DNA of 64,000 nt from JAXMHQ01 sp046346665 (GTDB lineage: Bacteria > Verrucomicrobiota > Verrucomicrobiia > Limisphaerales > JAXMHQ01). Location: the NCBI GenBank assembly GCA_046346665.1, contig JAXMHQ010000020.1, positions 37,687 to 101,686 on the forward strand, written 5' to 3'. Shown piece by piece: positions 44,533 through 53,438 of this stretch (positions are counted from its first letter, which is position 1; each line of letters starts with the position of its first letter). The position numbers and the translations under genes were made by a program. The notes beneath the pieces were generated by a model that worked only from the letters and a program-made list of their open reading frames with translations, was not told where the DNA came from and did not search any database.

Positions 44533-46324
44533 AAAAAGTGGTTACACCGGGCGGCGGGCACGCCCAGGTCCAGCGCAGCGCCACGAGGGCGCACGGAATT
44601 CCCGGCGGCACCTTGCTCGCATCCGAAAAGTTCAGGTCGTAGCTGAATTTCCGCGTCGGCGGATTGTAATAGGTCCCCGGGTTCACGAACACACCCGTGG
44701 CGGTCTTGCTATTATAGAGATTGATGATGGAGGTATTCAGCCAGAGGGTGTCCGAGCTCCAGTCTTCCAACAGTCGCGGCAGGTTATGCACCCCGCCGCT
44801 GAACGTGGTGGAGGTGGTGCCGGTGGAAGGCACGATGCCCGTGACGATGGCGGCGTTGACCGTGACCGTGCTGGACGCGTTCCGCGAGCTGAGCGACGCA
44901 GTGCTGTTGGCGTCGGTCCAGGCGGGTGACAGGATGGTGAGCGCATCGGAGAGGAAGGCGCACGGAAGGGTGGCGGAGGTGTTGGTGGTGCCGAGGTAAC
45001 TCGAATTCTGGCAATTGTAATTGCCCCAGACATAGAGGGGGTTGGGAGTCGCGACGGTCCAGCCGAGGCCGTTGTTTTGCGGCGGCACGACCCCGTTGGT
45101 GAGGCGGACGGAGGCCATGTAATTGCCGTTGCTGCTCCGGCAATCGGCGACATACAAAATGGTCGGATAACTTGAGCCGTTGACCGGGAATTTTCCGGTA
45201 ATATAGCTGGAGTTGCTGGTCCAGGTGGCGTACTTGGAAACGTCGACCTGGGCGACCATGCAAGTCTTGCTTTCGCGGCCGTCGTAAAACCGGTTGGACA
45301 GGGTGAGGAAAGGCAGGTTCGAGGACCAGAGGCTCGAGTTGGTCATGTACCACATGGCGGTGGTCGGGCTGGAATCGGCGCCAGGCACGATGCCGGGGTT
45401 GGGGCTGGTCTGGACCTTCAGGCTGATGGTGGTGTTGCTGATGACGAGGACCACCTGGGCCTGGTTGTAAAGGCGCTGGTCGCCGTAGGCCGTGTTGGCA
45501 TCGTTGGTGGTCGGCATTTCCACGATGTAATGGGCGTTGGTCATCGGAATTGGCAGGCTGATTGCCGGGTTGTTCACGGTGTATGTCGGGTTCCCGTTGA
45601 ACGTGGTCCGCCAGTTGGCGCCCCAGGTCTGGCCGTTATTGCCAGGGGCGGTCACGGTCCCGCCGGCGGTCACGGTGGAGTTGAAGGTCAGCGTGGCGCT
45701 CCCGCCCGCGCCGACGTAGATGTTGGTGTTGCTGTGCACGGGCCCATTGACGGTCATGGTGGCGCAAGTGCTGAATTCCAGGAGGCCGCTGTAGAAAATG
45801 GCGTAGGTCGTCAAAGGCACCAGCGCGAGCAGCGCGTCAATTTGAGCCGTGCCGACCACCGGCGTGTCGCCCGGACTGAAACTGGCGTTGGACATGATCC
45901 GGTAAATGGGCGCATTCGAGGTACTGCGGCCGGCATAGGCCTGTCCGATGGATCCGCTGTAATTCGAGACCAGATTGACATAGACCTTGTTCGCCGTGGT
46001 TCCATCCGAAAACGAGAAGTTTGTCCAGTAACTGTTCTCGGTTCCTTTGGGGTAGTAATTCCGGTAAGAGCTCAGGTTGGCCGAAACGACACCGGGGCCG
46101 CCGGCCTGCTGGAAATCGTACTGCATGCGGGAAAACACCTTCTCCACGGCGGCCTCCGCGGCATTCTGGCTGAGCATGAGCTGGTTGCTGCGATCGTTGA
46201 GTTTTGCGACCGTGTAAGTGCGGGTCATCGTGCCGCCCATGATCACGAGGCTGCATAGCGTGATCACCAGCACCATGACGAGCGCATAGGCGCACTTCGG
46301 ATGGCGTTTAAACAGAATCTTCAT
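44519..46324 (-). CDS. PilX-like pilus assembly/minor pilin protein
   Basis: 601 residues from ATG 46324. The N-terminus KHPKCAYALVMVLVITLCSL-type helix lacks the FTLIE motif but resembles PilX N-termini (here HPKCAYALVMVLVITLCSLV). A long, Ser/Thr/Asn-rich beta region follows, with LLEFSTCATMTVNGPVHSNT (a segment typical for these large verrucomicrobial proteins) and a late SYDLNFSDASKVPPGIP. Its stop/start junction with the PilW-like gene reads TGATTATG. It is probably a tip or surface-exposed pilus component. Confidence 0.72.
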   Translation of the reverse strand: MKILFKRHPKCAYALVMVLVITLCSLVIMGGTMTRTYTVAKLNDRSNQLMLSQNAAEAAVEKVFSRMQYDFQQAGGPGVVSANLSSYRNYYPKGTENSYWTNFSFSDGTTANKVYVNLVSNYSGSIGQAYAGRSTSNAPIYRIMSNASFSPGDTPVVGTAQIDALLALVPLTTYAIFYSGLLEFSTCATMTVNGPVHSNTNIYVGAGGSATLTFNSTVTAGGTVTAPGNNGQTWGANWRTTFNGNPTYTVNNPAISLPIPMTNAHYIVEMPTTNDANTAYGDQRLYNQAQVVLVISNTTISLKVQTSPNPGIVPGADSSPTTAMWYMTNSSLWSSNLPFLTLSNRFYDGRESKTCMVAQVDVSKYATWTSNSSYITGKFPVNGSSYPTILYVADCRSSNGNYMASVRLTNGVVPPQNNGLGWTVATPNPLYVWGNYNCQNSSYLGTTNTSATLPCAFLSDALTILSPAWTDANSTASLSSRNASSTVTVNAAIVTGIVPSTGTTSTTFSGGVHNLPRLLEDWSSDTLWLNTSIINLYNSKTATGVFVNPGTYYNPPTRKFSYDLNFSDASKVPPGIPCALVALRWTWACPPPGVTTFYATP

Positions 46325-46326
46325 AA

Positions 46327-46959
46327 TCAACGTCCTTGGGGAACATGTGGGGTGACCCTGAACTCCATTTTGTAGAAATCATAAAGCGAATTGCTGTTGC
46401 CGACCGTGGTGGTCGGATACTGGTACTGCAGAAATTGCAGGATGCAGTGGACAATGCGCCGGTTGGACAAATCGCTGATGATGTTCCCGTTCTGGTCCTC
46501 GAACATGAACATCAGGCTGTTGCTGTAATTGTTGATCAGGTTCGACGCCATCACGGTCGCAGTGCTTTCGCCGGTCCGGATCCGCATCAGCTTGTAATTA
46601 TTCGCCTGGGAAGTGTCGAAGTAGTAAATGATGTTGGTGGGGTTCGACACGTTGATCACCAGCTTGAGGGCGTTCCCGATCTGGAGCACTCCGCTGGCGT
46701 TGGAGGAATAGGTTCCGCCCGAATAGGTGCCGATGCTGGTGTCCTGGCTGGACCGGACATCGCGGGACATGCGTTCGAAGGCCTTGCGGGACTCGTCGCT
46801 CGCGCCCAGCTTGCTCTCGATGAGCTGGTCCTGCTTCAGTCCGAAAATATGCGTGTAAACCAGCGCCAGGACCACGAAGCTGAACAGGAACATCGTGATC
46901 ATGGTCTCCACGAGCGTGAGGCCGCGAAAAAACCGGGCGATGGAACGTTGGATCTTCAT
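46327..46959 (-). CDS. PilW-like minor pilin
   Basis: 210 residues. Prepilin signature RGLTLVETMITMFLFSFVVL: Gly before the cleavage site, Leu at +1 and Glu at +5. It is followed by QLIESKLGASDESRKAFERM and MSRDVRSSQDTSIGTYSGG, typical of PilW/GspJ-like proteins. It lies 13 bp after the PilV-like gene and just before the PilX-like gene. It probably sits in the pilus tip complex. Confidence 0.82.
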   Translation of the reverse strand: MKIQRSIARFFRGLTLVETMITMFLFSFVVLALVYTHIFGLKQDQLIESKLGASDESRKAFERMSRDVRSSQDTSIGTYSGGTYSSNASGVLQIGNALKLVINVSNPTNIIYYFDTSQANNYKLMRIRTGESTATVMASNLINNYSNSLMFMFEDQNGNIISDLSNRRIVHCILQFLQYQYPTTTVGNSNSLYDFYKMEFRVTPHVPQGR

Positions 46960-46972
46960 TCAATAAAGCCTT

Positions 46973-47539
46973 TCAGTTCCACAGCGTCGTCGGATCGCGG
47001 TTGTCGGGACCGATGTAGGTGATGATGGTGTTCGTAAAGAGCCGGTTGCTGTTGCCGGCGTTGCCGGTCAGAAACGGCCAGACCGTGTCGACCCGGACCA
47101 TGCATAATTGCGCGGGTGAGATATCGCTGTTGTTGGTCACCATCTGGACCGACACAAAATTCGTGGCCCGGACGAAATTGCTTCCCGACGTGGGCAGGTC
47201 GAGGTTGGTCCAGGTGTAGCCGGACAGTCTCCAGCCGGTGGAGGTCATGGTGTAATTCGAGGAGATCAGGTTCAGCGACATGATTTCGTTCGTGCCGGAC
47301 GGGTAATTCACGCAGGGATCCCACCGGGACGACTTGGCTTGCTCCACCTGCTGAATGCCGAGAGCGGTCGCGGCCAGCGAATAGCCGGACCACTGGGCCC
47401 GGCGCGCCGCCTGGGTGTAGGCGACAATCATTCCGCCGAAAATGACCGCCACAATCGCGATGGCGGTGACAACTTCGGCAAGCGTAAATCCCCCCCGCCC
47501 TGCCGCCGCTCGATTAGATCGGTTCACTGGTACATGCAT
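46973..47539 (-). CDS. PilV/GspI-like minor pilin
   Basis: 188 residues from ATG 47539 (MHVPVNRSNRAAAGRG). GRGGFTLAEVVTAIAIVAVI is a canonical class III signal with Glu at +5. GYSLAATALGIQQVEQAKSS is the helix typical of PilV/GspI. First gene of the ten-gene operon. A GTTATATAAC box lies 21 bp upstream. Confidence 0.82.
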   Translation of the reverse strand: MHVPVNRSNRAAAGRGGFTLAEVVTAIAIVAVIFGGMIVAYTQAARRAQWSGYSLAATALGIQQVEQAKSSRWDPCVNYPSGTNEIMSLNLISSNYTMTSTGWRLSGYTWTNLDLPTSGSNFVRATNFVSVQMVTNNSDISPAQLCMVRVDTVWPFLTGNAGNSNRLFTNTIITYIGPDNRDPTTLWN

Positions 47540-47838
47540 GATCGGGTTTGAGAAGCAGCCGTTATATAACTCGTTTAAAATCAATTCTGCCCGATTTCAG
47601 CATTTCCCAAGCCACGAGGGTCGCCGAATGGTTCCTAACCTCCTCTGCCACGGTCCCGAACGCCCGCTGCCGGCGGTCATCGTTAACTGCAACGGGAACG
47701 GATTGCGGAGGCCGGCCGCCGGAAAGCTGCGGCCAAACCGGGAAGGAAAAAAAGTGGGAGCTGGACGAGGAATTGTCCCGCTTCAGGTCAAATTTGTCCG
47801 CTTGACGGACAGCCTTCCAATGAGCCAGATCCGGAGTA
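47540..47838. other. Upstream region of the pilus operon
   Basis: 299 bp between the pilus operon start (47539) and the LysR stop (47839). The only clear landmark is the palindrome GTTATATAAC at 47561-47570, which can act as a -10 region on minus; no matching -35 was found. No gene seen. Confidence 0.45.
47561..47570 (-). promoter_or_regulatory. Possible -10 region of the pilus operon
   Basis: GTTATATAAC, the most AT-rich spot upstream of the PilV-like gene, 21 bp before its ATG. Confidence 0.3.
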
Positions 47839-48744
47839 TCAGTCGACCGGCTGCAGCTCCGTCCCGCCCGCCTGCTTTAATTGCGCAACGGCCTTTTCCA
47901 CACCTGTCAAAAAGCCGTCCAGCAGCGGCGTGCGCCGGCCCTGCCACAGGACGCCGAACAGGATGGGATCAAAATCCTCCAGCGGCAGCGCCCGGACCTC
48001 CGGATGGCGGGGGCGGCCCGGAATGCCGACGGTCACCCCGATGCCGTAGCCGTTCGCGACATAGGTTTCCACCATCTCCACGCTGCTGACCTCAATCCCC
48101 CCGAACCAATCCACCTTGAGCCGGGCCAGCCCATCCTGGAACGCCCGGCAAATCGGCTGGTTGCTCGGCACGGTGATCAGCGTCTCCCCGATCCGATCCT
48201 GTTTCCAAAGCGCGGCAGCCGATTTCAATTCGCTGCCGCGCGGCACGAGCAGCACGAGCGGCAGCCGGAACATGGGCTTCGAATGGATTCCCGCCGGCGG
48301 CTTTCCCGCGAGCAATCCAACGAACACATCCACCTCCTGCTTCTGCATCCACCCGATGACCTCGCTGTGATAACCCTCGCGCAAACTCACCCGGAGCGCG
48401 GTGAACTTCCGGCGCAACTCCTGCAGGACGGCCGGCAGATAATCGCGAAGCACGATTTCCGACGCCGCAATTTTCAAATGTCGCGGCAGGCCGCCCCGGA
48501 TCTTCTCCGCCGTCGGACCGAGATTGTCGAAAAACGGCCGGATGAAATCGTACAACTCCGCACCCTGCGCGGTCAGCGAGAACGGCCGCCGCTGGAACAG
48601 TGTGACGCCGAGGTATTCCTCCAGTTGCGCCACCTGGCCGCTGACCGCAGGCTGCTGAATGCCGTAGGGAATGTTACGCACCGCCTCCATGATCCCGCCG
48701 TGCCGGGCCACGTAATAGAACAACTCCAGGTGATGAATGTTCAC
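47839..48744 (-). CDS. LysR-type transcriptional regulator
   Basis: 301 residues. The N-terminal winged HTH (MNIHHLELFYYVARHGGIME, then IPYGIQQPAVSGQVAQLEEY and FQRRPFSLTAQGAELYDF) leads to a substrate-binding-like effector domain (LKIAASEIVLRDYLPAVLQE, MVETYVANGYGIGVTVGIPG). The recognition helix is slightly altered. The target is unknown. It lies downstream of the long coiled-coil gene and upstream of the pilus operon, all on minus, so it could regulate either; LysR genes more often act on divergent neighbours, which are missing here. Confidence 0.88.
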   Translation of the reverse strand: MNIHHLELFYYVARHGGIMEAVRNIPYGIQQPAVSGQVAQLEEYLGVTLFQRRPFSLTAQGAELYDFIRPFFDNLGPTAEKIRGGLPRHLKIAASEIVLRDYLPAVLQELRRKFTALRVSLREGYHSEVIGWMQKQEVDVFVGLLAGKPPAGIHSKPMFRLPLVLLVPRGSELKSAAALWKQDRIGETLITVPSNQPICRAFQDGLARLKVDWFGGIEVSSVEMVETYVANGYGIGVTVGIPGRPRHPEVRALPLEDFDPILFGVLWQGRRTPLLDGFLTGVEKAVAQLKQAGGTELQPVD

Positions 48745-48775
48745 GGCCGCAGTGTGCGGCAGCGAACCGACCGAC

Positions 48776-48823
48776 GGAAGCCGGAAGTGGGAAGCCGGAA
48801 ACCGGAAGTTCGATGTCGGAACC
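48776..48823. repeat. 7-nt-word repeat
   Basis: GGAAGCC, GGAAGTG, GGAAGCC, GGAAACC, GGAAGTT, CGATGTC. It sits in the 92 bp between the coiled-coil gene's end and the LysR start. No clear second arm. Confidence 0.6.
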
Positions 48824-48836
48824 GATCGCGTGGAAA

Positions 48837-49466
48837 CTATTCGTGCAGGCTTGAGTGCAATTGATGCACGCTGTCCTTCAGCGCCTGCACCAGTTGCTTG
48901 TGCTTCTCGCGCTGCTCGGCGAGGTGCCGCAGGCCGGCCAACTCGGATTCCAACTGGGCACAGCGCGCTTCCTTTTCCTTCAGCGCATTCTCCGCCTGGC
49001 TGTGGCCGCCGCGAACCTGTTCCAGCTCCGCGTTCGCCTTGTTCAAGGATTCCTGAAGGGCGCTGAGTTGACCGTGGAACTGCTCGCCCGCCTGCCGCAA
49101 GCTCGCCAACTCGGACTCCAACTGCACACAGCGTGCTTCCTTTTCCTTCAGCGCATTCTCCGCCTGGCCGTGACCGCCGCGAACCTGTTCCAGTTCCGCG
49201 TGGCTCTGGTTCAGTCGATTCTGCAATTCCTGCACTTCGCCCTGCGCCTTGCTCAAAGTTTCCTGGATCGACGCACGCTCCGCGTTGAACTGCTCGCCCG
49301 CCTGGCGCAGACCCGACAATTCAGATTCCAATTGCGCACAGCGCGCTTCCTTTTCCTTCAGCGCACTCTCGGCCTGGCCGTGACCGCCGCGAACCTGTTC
49401 CAGCTCCGCATGGCTTTGGTTCAGTCGATTCTGCAATTCCAGCACTTCGCCCTGTGCCTTGCTCAA
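48837..49466 (-). pseudogene. C-terminal part of the REC-Hpt-REC coiled-coil protein, cut off by a frameshift
   Basis: 209 residues (MSKAQGEVLELQNRLNQSHA onward) that continue the 70-residue repeats of the upstream reading frame one frame over. It contains two more full repeats and a last partial one, then a different end (EQREKHKQLVQALKDSVHQL). The join lies at 49471-49480, where all other copies read TTTCCTGGATCG but this one reads TTTCCTGATCG. Restoring one G fuses this to the gene at 49463-53176, giving about 1446 residues. It could be a sequencing error, a real mutation, or a switchable site. Confidence 0.8.
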
Positions 49467-50110
49467 AGTTTCCTGATCGACGCACGCTCGGCGTTGAACT
49501 GCTCGCTCGCCTGGCGCAGACCCGACAATTCAGATTCCAATTGCGCACAGCGCGCTTCCTTTTCCTTCAGCGCACTCTCGGCCTGGCCGTGACCGCCGCG
49601 AACCTGTTCCAGTTCCGCGTGGCTCTGGTTCAGTCGATTCTGCAATTCCTGCACTTCGCCCTGCGCCTTGCTCAAAGTTTCCTGGATCGACGCCCGCTCC
49701 GCGTTGAACTGCTCGCCCGCCTGGCGCAGACCCGACAATTCAGATTCCAATTGCGCACAGCGCGCTTCCTTTTCCTTCAGCGCACTCTCGGCCTGGCCGT
49801 GACCGCCGCGAACCTGTTCCAGCTCCGCATGGCTCTGGTTCAGTCGATTCTGCAATTCCTGCACTTCGCTCTGCGCCTTGCTCAAAGTTTCCTGGATCGA
49901 CGCACGCTCGGCGTTGAACTGCTCGCCCGCCTGCCGTAAATTCGCCAGCTCGGATTCCAACTGGGCGCAGCGCGCTTCCTTTTCCTTCAGCGCACTCTCG
50001 GCCTGGCCGTGGCCGCCGCGAACCTGTTCCAGTTCCTCGTGGCTTTGGTTCAGTCGATTCTGCAATTCCTGCACTTCGCCCTGGGCTTTGCTCAAAGTTT
50101 CCTGGATCGA
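49043..50110. repeat. 210-bp tandem repeats coding for a 70-residue coiled-coil unit
   Basis: The landmark CTCAAAGTTTCCTGG starts at 49252, 49462, 49671, 49881 and 50091: spacings of 210, 209, 210 and 210 bp. Copies differ by only a few bases. The unit encodes NRLNQSHAELEQVRGGHGQ followed by the AESALKEKEARC part. Confidence 0.9.
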
Positions 50111-53100
50111 CGCCCGCTCCGCGTTGAACTGCTCGCCCGCCTGGCGCAGACCGGCCAGTTCGGTTTCCAATTGGGCGCAGCGTGAAATTTTCTCCTGCAT
50201 GCTGGAATCCTGCCGAGTGGCGGCTTCCTTCGCCTGTTCGAGCTCTGCCAGGCATTGTTCAAGCCATTCGTGCAAATCCTTGATCTCGGTCTGCGCGGCG
50301 GCGGCCGATGCGGTGTCTGTGGAACGCAGCGTTTCCAGTTCCTGGTTCGCGTGCCGCAGCCGGCCCACTTCCTGTTCGAGTTCGGCGATGCGGGATTCCT
50401 TTCCCTTCAGCGCGGATTCCGACTGGGTGTTCGCGGCCTTGGCCTGCTCCGCCTCGGCGAGGCTTTGCTCCAGCCATTCGTGCAGATCCTTGACCTCATT
50501 CTGGGCTTTCGCCAGTGCTTCCTGGTCCGCGGCCTGTCGCGATTGAAATTCCTGTTGCGACTGGCGGACGCCGGACAGTTCCGACTCCAACTGCCCACAA
50601 CGCGCCTCTTTTTCCTTCAAAGCTGATTCCGCCTGGCTCGCAACGGACTTCGCGTGTTCCAGCTCCGACTGTCGCTGCGCTGCTTGATCCTGGAGCTGTT
50701 TCAACTCCGCCTGATTTCTTTCGGCCGATTCCTGCGCGGCCGTAAGGCGCGCCTGCAAATCGCTCTGCGCCTGCCGCAATCCGGCGAGGTCGGCTTCCAA
50801 CTGGCTGCAACGGGCGTCTTTTTCCTGGAGAGCGGTTTCGCCCCGGGCGACAGCCGATTTCGCCTGCTCCAGCTCCGCCTGGCTTTGATTGATCCGCTCC
50901 TGCAATTCTTTCAGTTCCGCCTGCGCCCTGGTGGCGGCGGCTTCGCGATCGGCGACCGACTGGGCTTGCTCGGATCCGCGGGCTTTGCGCACTTCCGCGA
51001 TTTCGGATTCCAACTGGGCGCAGCGGGAATCCTTTTCCTTGAGAGAGGATTCAAACTGGCCGGCCTGGGCACGGGCGGCGTTGAGCTGCTCGGTGAATTC
51101 AGCCTGAAGGCGGGCTTGCTCGGCCTTGAGTTGCTCCGCCCCGCTGCGGGCCTGTTCCAGTTCCTGCAGCGTGCTGTTCAAACGGCCCTGCAGTTCCTGC
51201 AATTCAGCGGGATTCGGCGCCGGCGCCGCGGATGCGGCGTTCTCAAGCTGTTTGCGCAACTCCTGGATTTCAGATTCGAGCTTCTCGGATCTTGCGAGTT
51301 CCTGCTGGTAGGCTTCCTGCGCCTCCTTGGCCATGTCCTGCGCCATGCTCAACTCCATCAGGATTTCCTGGGGCGCCTCTCCGGACCGCACGCCGCCTCG
51401 CGCGGCATGTTCTCCGGTCACCTCCGTCGCGCTCGATGCGGCAGGCGAATCCGATTCCTGGTAAAAATCTTCCGAAACTACGCCCTCAGCGGGTGCCGCC
51501 GAAACCTCGGCGCCATTGTTGCCCGACACGGTTGTCGGATAGGGAAGCTCGGACACGGTGCCGTCCTGCGGCGCGATCAATTGGGCCGGCGCCTCGGGCG
51601 CAGCCGAGGCGGCCTCGGTGGAAATTTCAGCCGAGGCGACCGTGACGGCGGGTGCAGTGACGTCGGAGAGCGGGATGGGAGTCATGGCGGGGGCGGCGGA
51701 TTCGAGAGTCGCCGCGGGGGCGAGCTGGGCGGAGGTCCCCAGTGCCGACATTAAAGGCGTCATGGGACTTGACGCCAGCGCCGGCTGGGTTGCGGGCAAC
51801 GAGCCCGTTATCGGAGCAGCTGCGGGATGCGAAACCACGGGACGCAGCGGAGCACGGGGAGCGTCCCCCGAACCGGGCATTCCGCCGGTGCGGGATTCGG
51901 TGGTGGGCAGGACGGGAACAGGCCGGGCCGGCAGGCCGACGGGAGATGCGGGAACCGACGGGGGGGCGTTGCGTGAAACCACTTCGGTCGCAGGGTGCGA
52001 CACCGCGCCGCGCTGCACGCGCGCTTTCAGGAGGTGAATCGTCGCCTTGAGAGCCAGCTCGGCCGGGGATACCGGCTTGGTGATGAAATCGTGCCCGCCG
52101 CTGAGAACGCTCTGCTTGCGGTTGTCGAAATTATTGTGGCCCGTGATAAAAATAACCGGCGTGGACTTGCAATGCGGCAACTGACGGAGCTTTTCGCAAA
52201 CTTCGAATCCGTTCATGCCGGGCATGTTGATGTCCAGCAGCACCAGGTCGAATGGATTGTTTTGGAGAAGATCCAGCGCGACATTCGGGTCATCGATGCT
52301 TTTCGGATCGAAATTATGGCGGCGCAGCGTCGTCACGATCACGTGGTTGCAGACCGCGTCGTCGTCCACCGCAAGCACCCTGGCCTTCGGCATCGGCTGC
52401 GCGAGTTCGGCCTGGTTGCCTTTGACGAGATGGCCGAGGCAATCGACCGCCTGGGCGATGGTCTGGAGGACGGAGGGCGTCACCCAGGAGGGTTTGATCT
52501 TGATTTCCGACAGGAGCGCGTCGAAGGCTCCGGCGAGAAGGGCCACGCGGGAGCAGCCTGCCTCGTTCGCGCGGCCGCTGAGCTGGTGGACCCGCTCGTA
52601 AAGACTGGCCAGGTGTTGGAGACTGACCGGCGAGGCGGGGGCCTTGATGTAGGCGAAACAATGCTCGCGGATTTTCGGGATCTCCGCCAGCACCCCGCTC
52701 AGGAATTCGGCGGCGGCATTTGCCGAGGCGTCGCGGGCAGCCGCAGGGAAACCGTTTGTGCCTTGCATGGATGAAGCGCCGGGACTCCTGGCATTGGATG
52801 CGGCCAGCAGCAGATCCTGGATGGCCTGGAGCAACATGGGAAACGTGCACTCCGTCTTGTGAAGATGCTTGGTGGGACCCGCCAGCGCGAGCTCCGGCGG
52901 CAATTCGGGAATCGGCGTGCTTGAGAAAACCACCACCGGCACCGGCTTCAACCGGGCTTCCGACCGCATGCTCTTCAACACGTCGCCGCCACTCAACGTC
53001 GGCAACACCATGTCCAGCACCACCAGGTCGGGGGTCGATTGCGACAGCGCCTTCAGCGCCTCCAGGCCGTCCCGCGCGCATTCGAGCTGAAATCCCTCCC

Positions 53101-53176
53101 GCTGGAGACGGCTCCGATACATCTCCAAAGCGACAGGGTCATTCTCGACAAATAAAATCGTCCTGCTCGTGTTCAT
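49463..53176 (-). CDS. REC-Hpt-REC protein with very long coiled coil (frameshifted near its end)
   Basis: 1237 residues as read. REC1 (1-125): Asp55 in LVVLDMVLP, acidic Glu11/Asp13, Lys107. An Hpt-like domain (about 150-255) has His197 in ERVHQLSGRANEAG. REC2 (265-388): DDD at 271-273, Asp315 in LVLLDINMPGMNG, Lys367 in FITKPVS. A Pro/Ala/Thr-rich linker runs to about 600, then a continuous coiled coil with KEKDARCSQLE-type units that end as near-identical 70-residue repeats. The frame breaks at ERASI and stops after RKL; the rest lies at 48837-49466. No output domain or kinase is present, so it may be a phosphorelay scaffold. Frizzy/gliding proteins with REC plus coiled coil are a loose analogy. 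The FHA/zinc-finger gene lies upstream. Confidence 0.85.
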   Translation of the reverse strand: MNTSRTILFVENDPVALEMYRSRLQREGFQLECARDGLEALKALSQSTPDLVVLDMVLPTLSGGDVLKSMRSEARLKPVPVVVFSSTPIPELPPELALAGPTKHLHKTECTFPMLLQAIQDLLLAASNARSPGASSMQGTNGFPAAARDASANAAAEFLSGVLAEIPKIREHCFAYIKAPASPVSLQHLASLYERVHQLSGRANEAGCSRVALLAGAFDALLSEIKIKPSWVTPSVLQTIAQAVDCLGHLVKGNQAELAQPMPKARVLAVDDDAVCNHVIVTTLRRHNFDPKSIDDPNVALDLLQNNPFDLVLLDINMPGMNGFEVCEKLRQLPHCKSTPVIFITGHNNFDNRKQSVLSGGHDFITKPVSPAELALKATIHLLKARVQRGAVSHPATEVVSRNAPPSVPASPVGLPARPVPVLPTTESRTGGMPGSGDAPRAPLRPVVSHPAAAPITGSLPATQPALASSPMTPLMSALGTSAQLAPAATLESAAPAMTPIPLSDVTAPAVTVASAEISTEAASAAPEAPAQLIAPQDGTVSELPYPTTVSGNNGAEVSAAPAEGVVSEDFYQESDSPAASSATEVTGEHAARGGVRSGEAPQEILMELSMAQDMAKEAQEAYQQELARSEKLESEIQELRKQLENAASAAPAPNPAELQELQGRLNSTLQELEQARSGAEQLKAEQARLQAEFTEQLNAARAQAGQFESSLKEKDSRCAQLESEIAEVRKARGSEQAQSVADREAAATRAQAELKELQERINQSQAELEQAKSAVARGETALQEKDARCSQLEADLAGLRQAQSDLQARLTAAQESAERNQAELKQLQDQAAQRQSELEHAKSVASQAESALKEKEARCGQLESELSGVRQSQQEFQSRQAADQEALAKAQNEVKDLHEWLEQSLAEAEQAKAANTQSESALKGKESRIAELEQEVGRLRHANQELETLRSTDTASAAAAQTEIKDLHEWLEQCLAELEQAKEAATRQDSSMQEKISRCAQLETELAGLRQAGEQFNAERASIQETLSKAQGEVQELQNRLNQSHEELEQVRGGHGQAESALKEKEARCAQLESELANLRQAGEQFNAERASIQETLSKAQSEVQELQNRLNQSHAELEQVRGGHGQAESALKEKEARCAQLESELSGLRQAGEQFNAERASIQETLSKAQGEVQELQNRLNQSHAELEQVRGGHGQAESALKEKEARCAQLESELSGLRQASEQFNAERASIRKL

Positions 53177-53438
53177 CTCTCGTCACGGTCTCCGGCACAA
53201 ATTCGGTTCTTTCCACCCCTGCGCCGGTGCGGCACTCGGCACTGCTTCCCGCGAAAACCGGGAGCACCGTCCATGCCAAACAACGAGAATGAGTTTTGAA
53301 GGAAGACCCGCCGCACAGACCCGAACGAGAAAGAAGATTCAGGAATGGACGAAGAGAGGCACGCACCGCGCCGCAGTCGAGCGTGTCACGGTTAGGCGAA
53401 CCTGCGCGGCCAAAAATGGGACAGAACGCCGCCTTGCG
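53177..53438. other. Intergenic region upstream of the REC-Hpt-REC gene
   Basis: 262 bp between two minus-strand genes. No repeat or gene is recognised. It must hold the promoter of the coiled-coil gene. Confidence 0.4.

Noticed and set aside
49043..50110. CRISPR-like array
   Set aside because: The repeats are 210 bp, contiguous without spacers, and encode a coiled coil in frame.
50654..51754. Plus frame inside the coiled-coil gene
   Set aside because: Leu/Phe/Arg-rich mirror of a Glu/Gln coiled coil; no start context.
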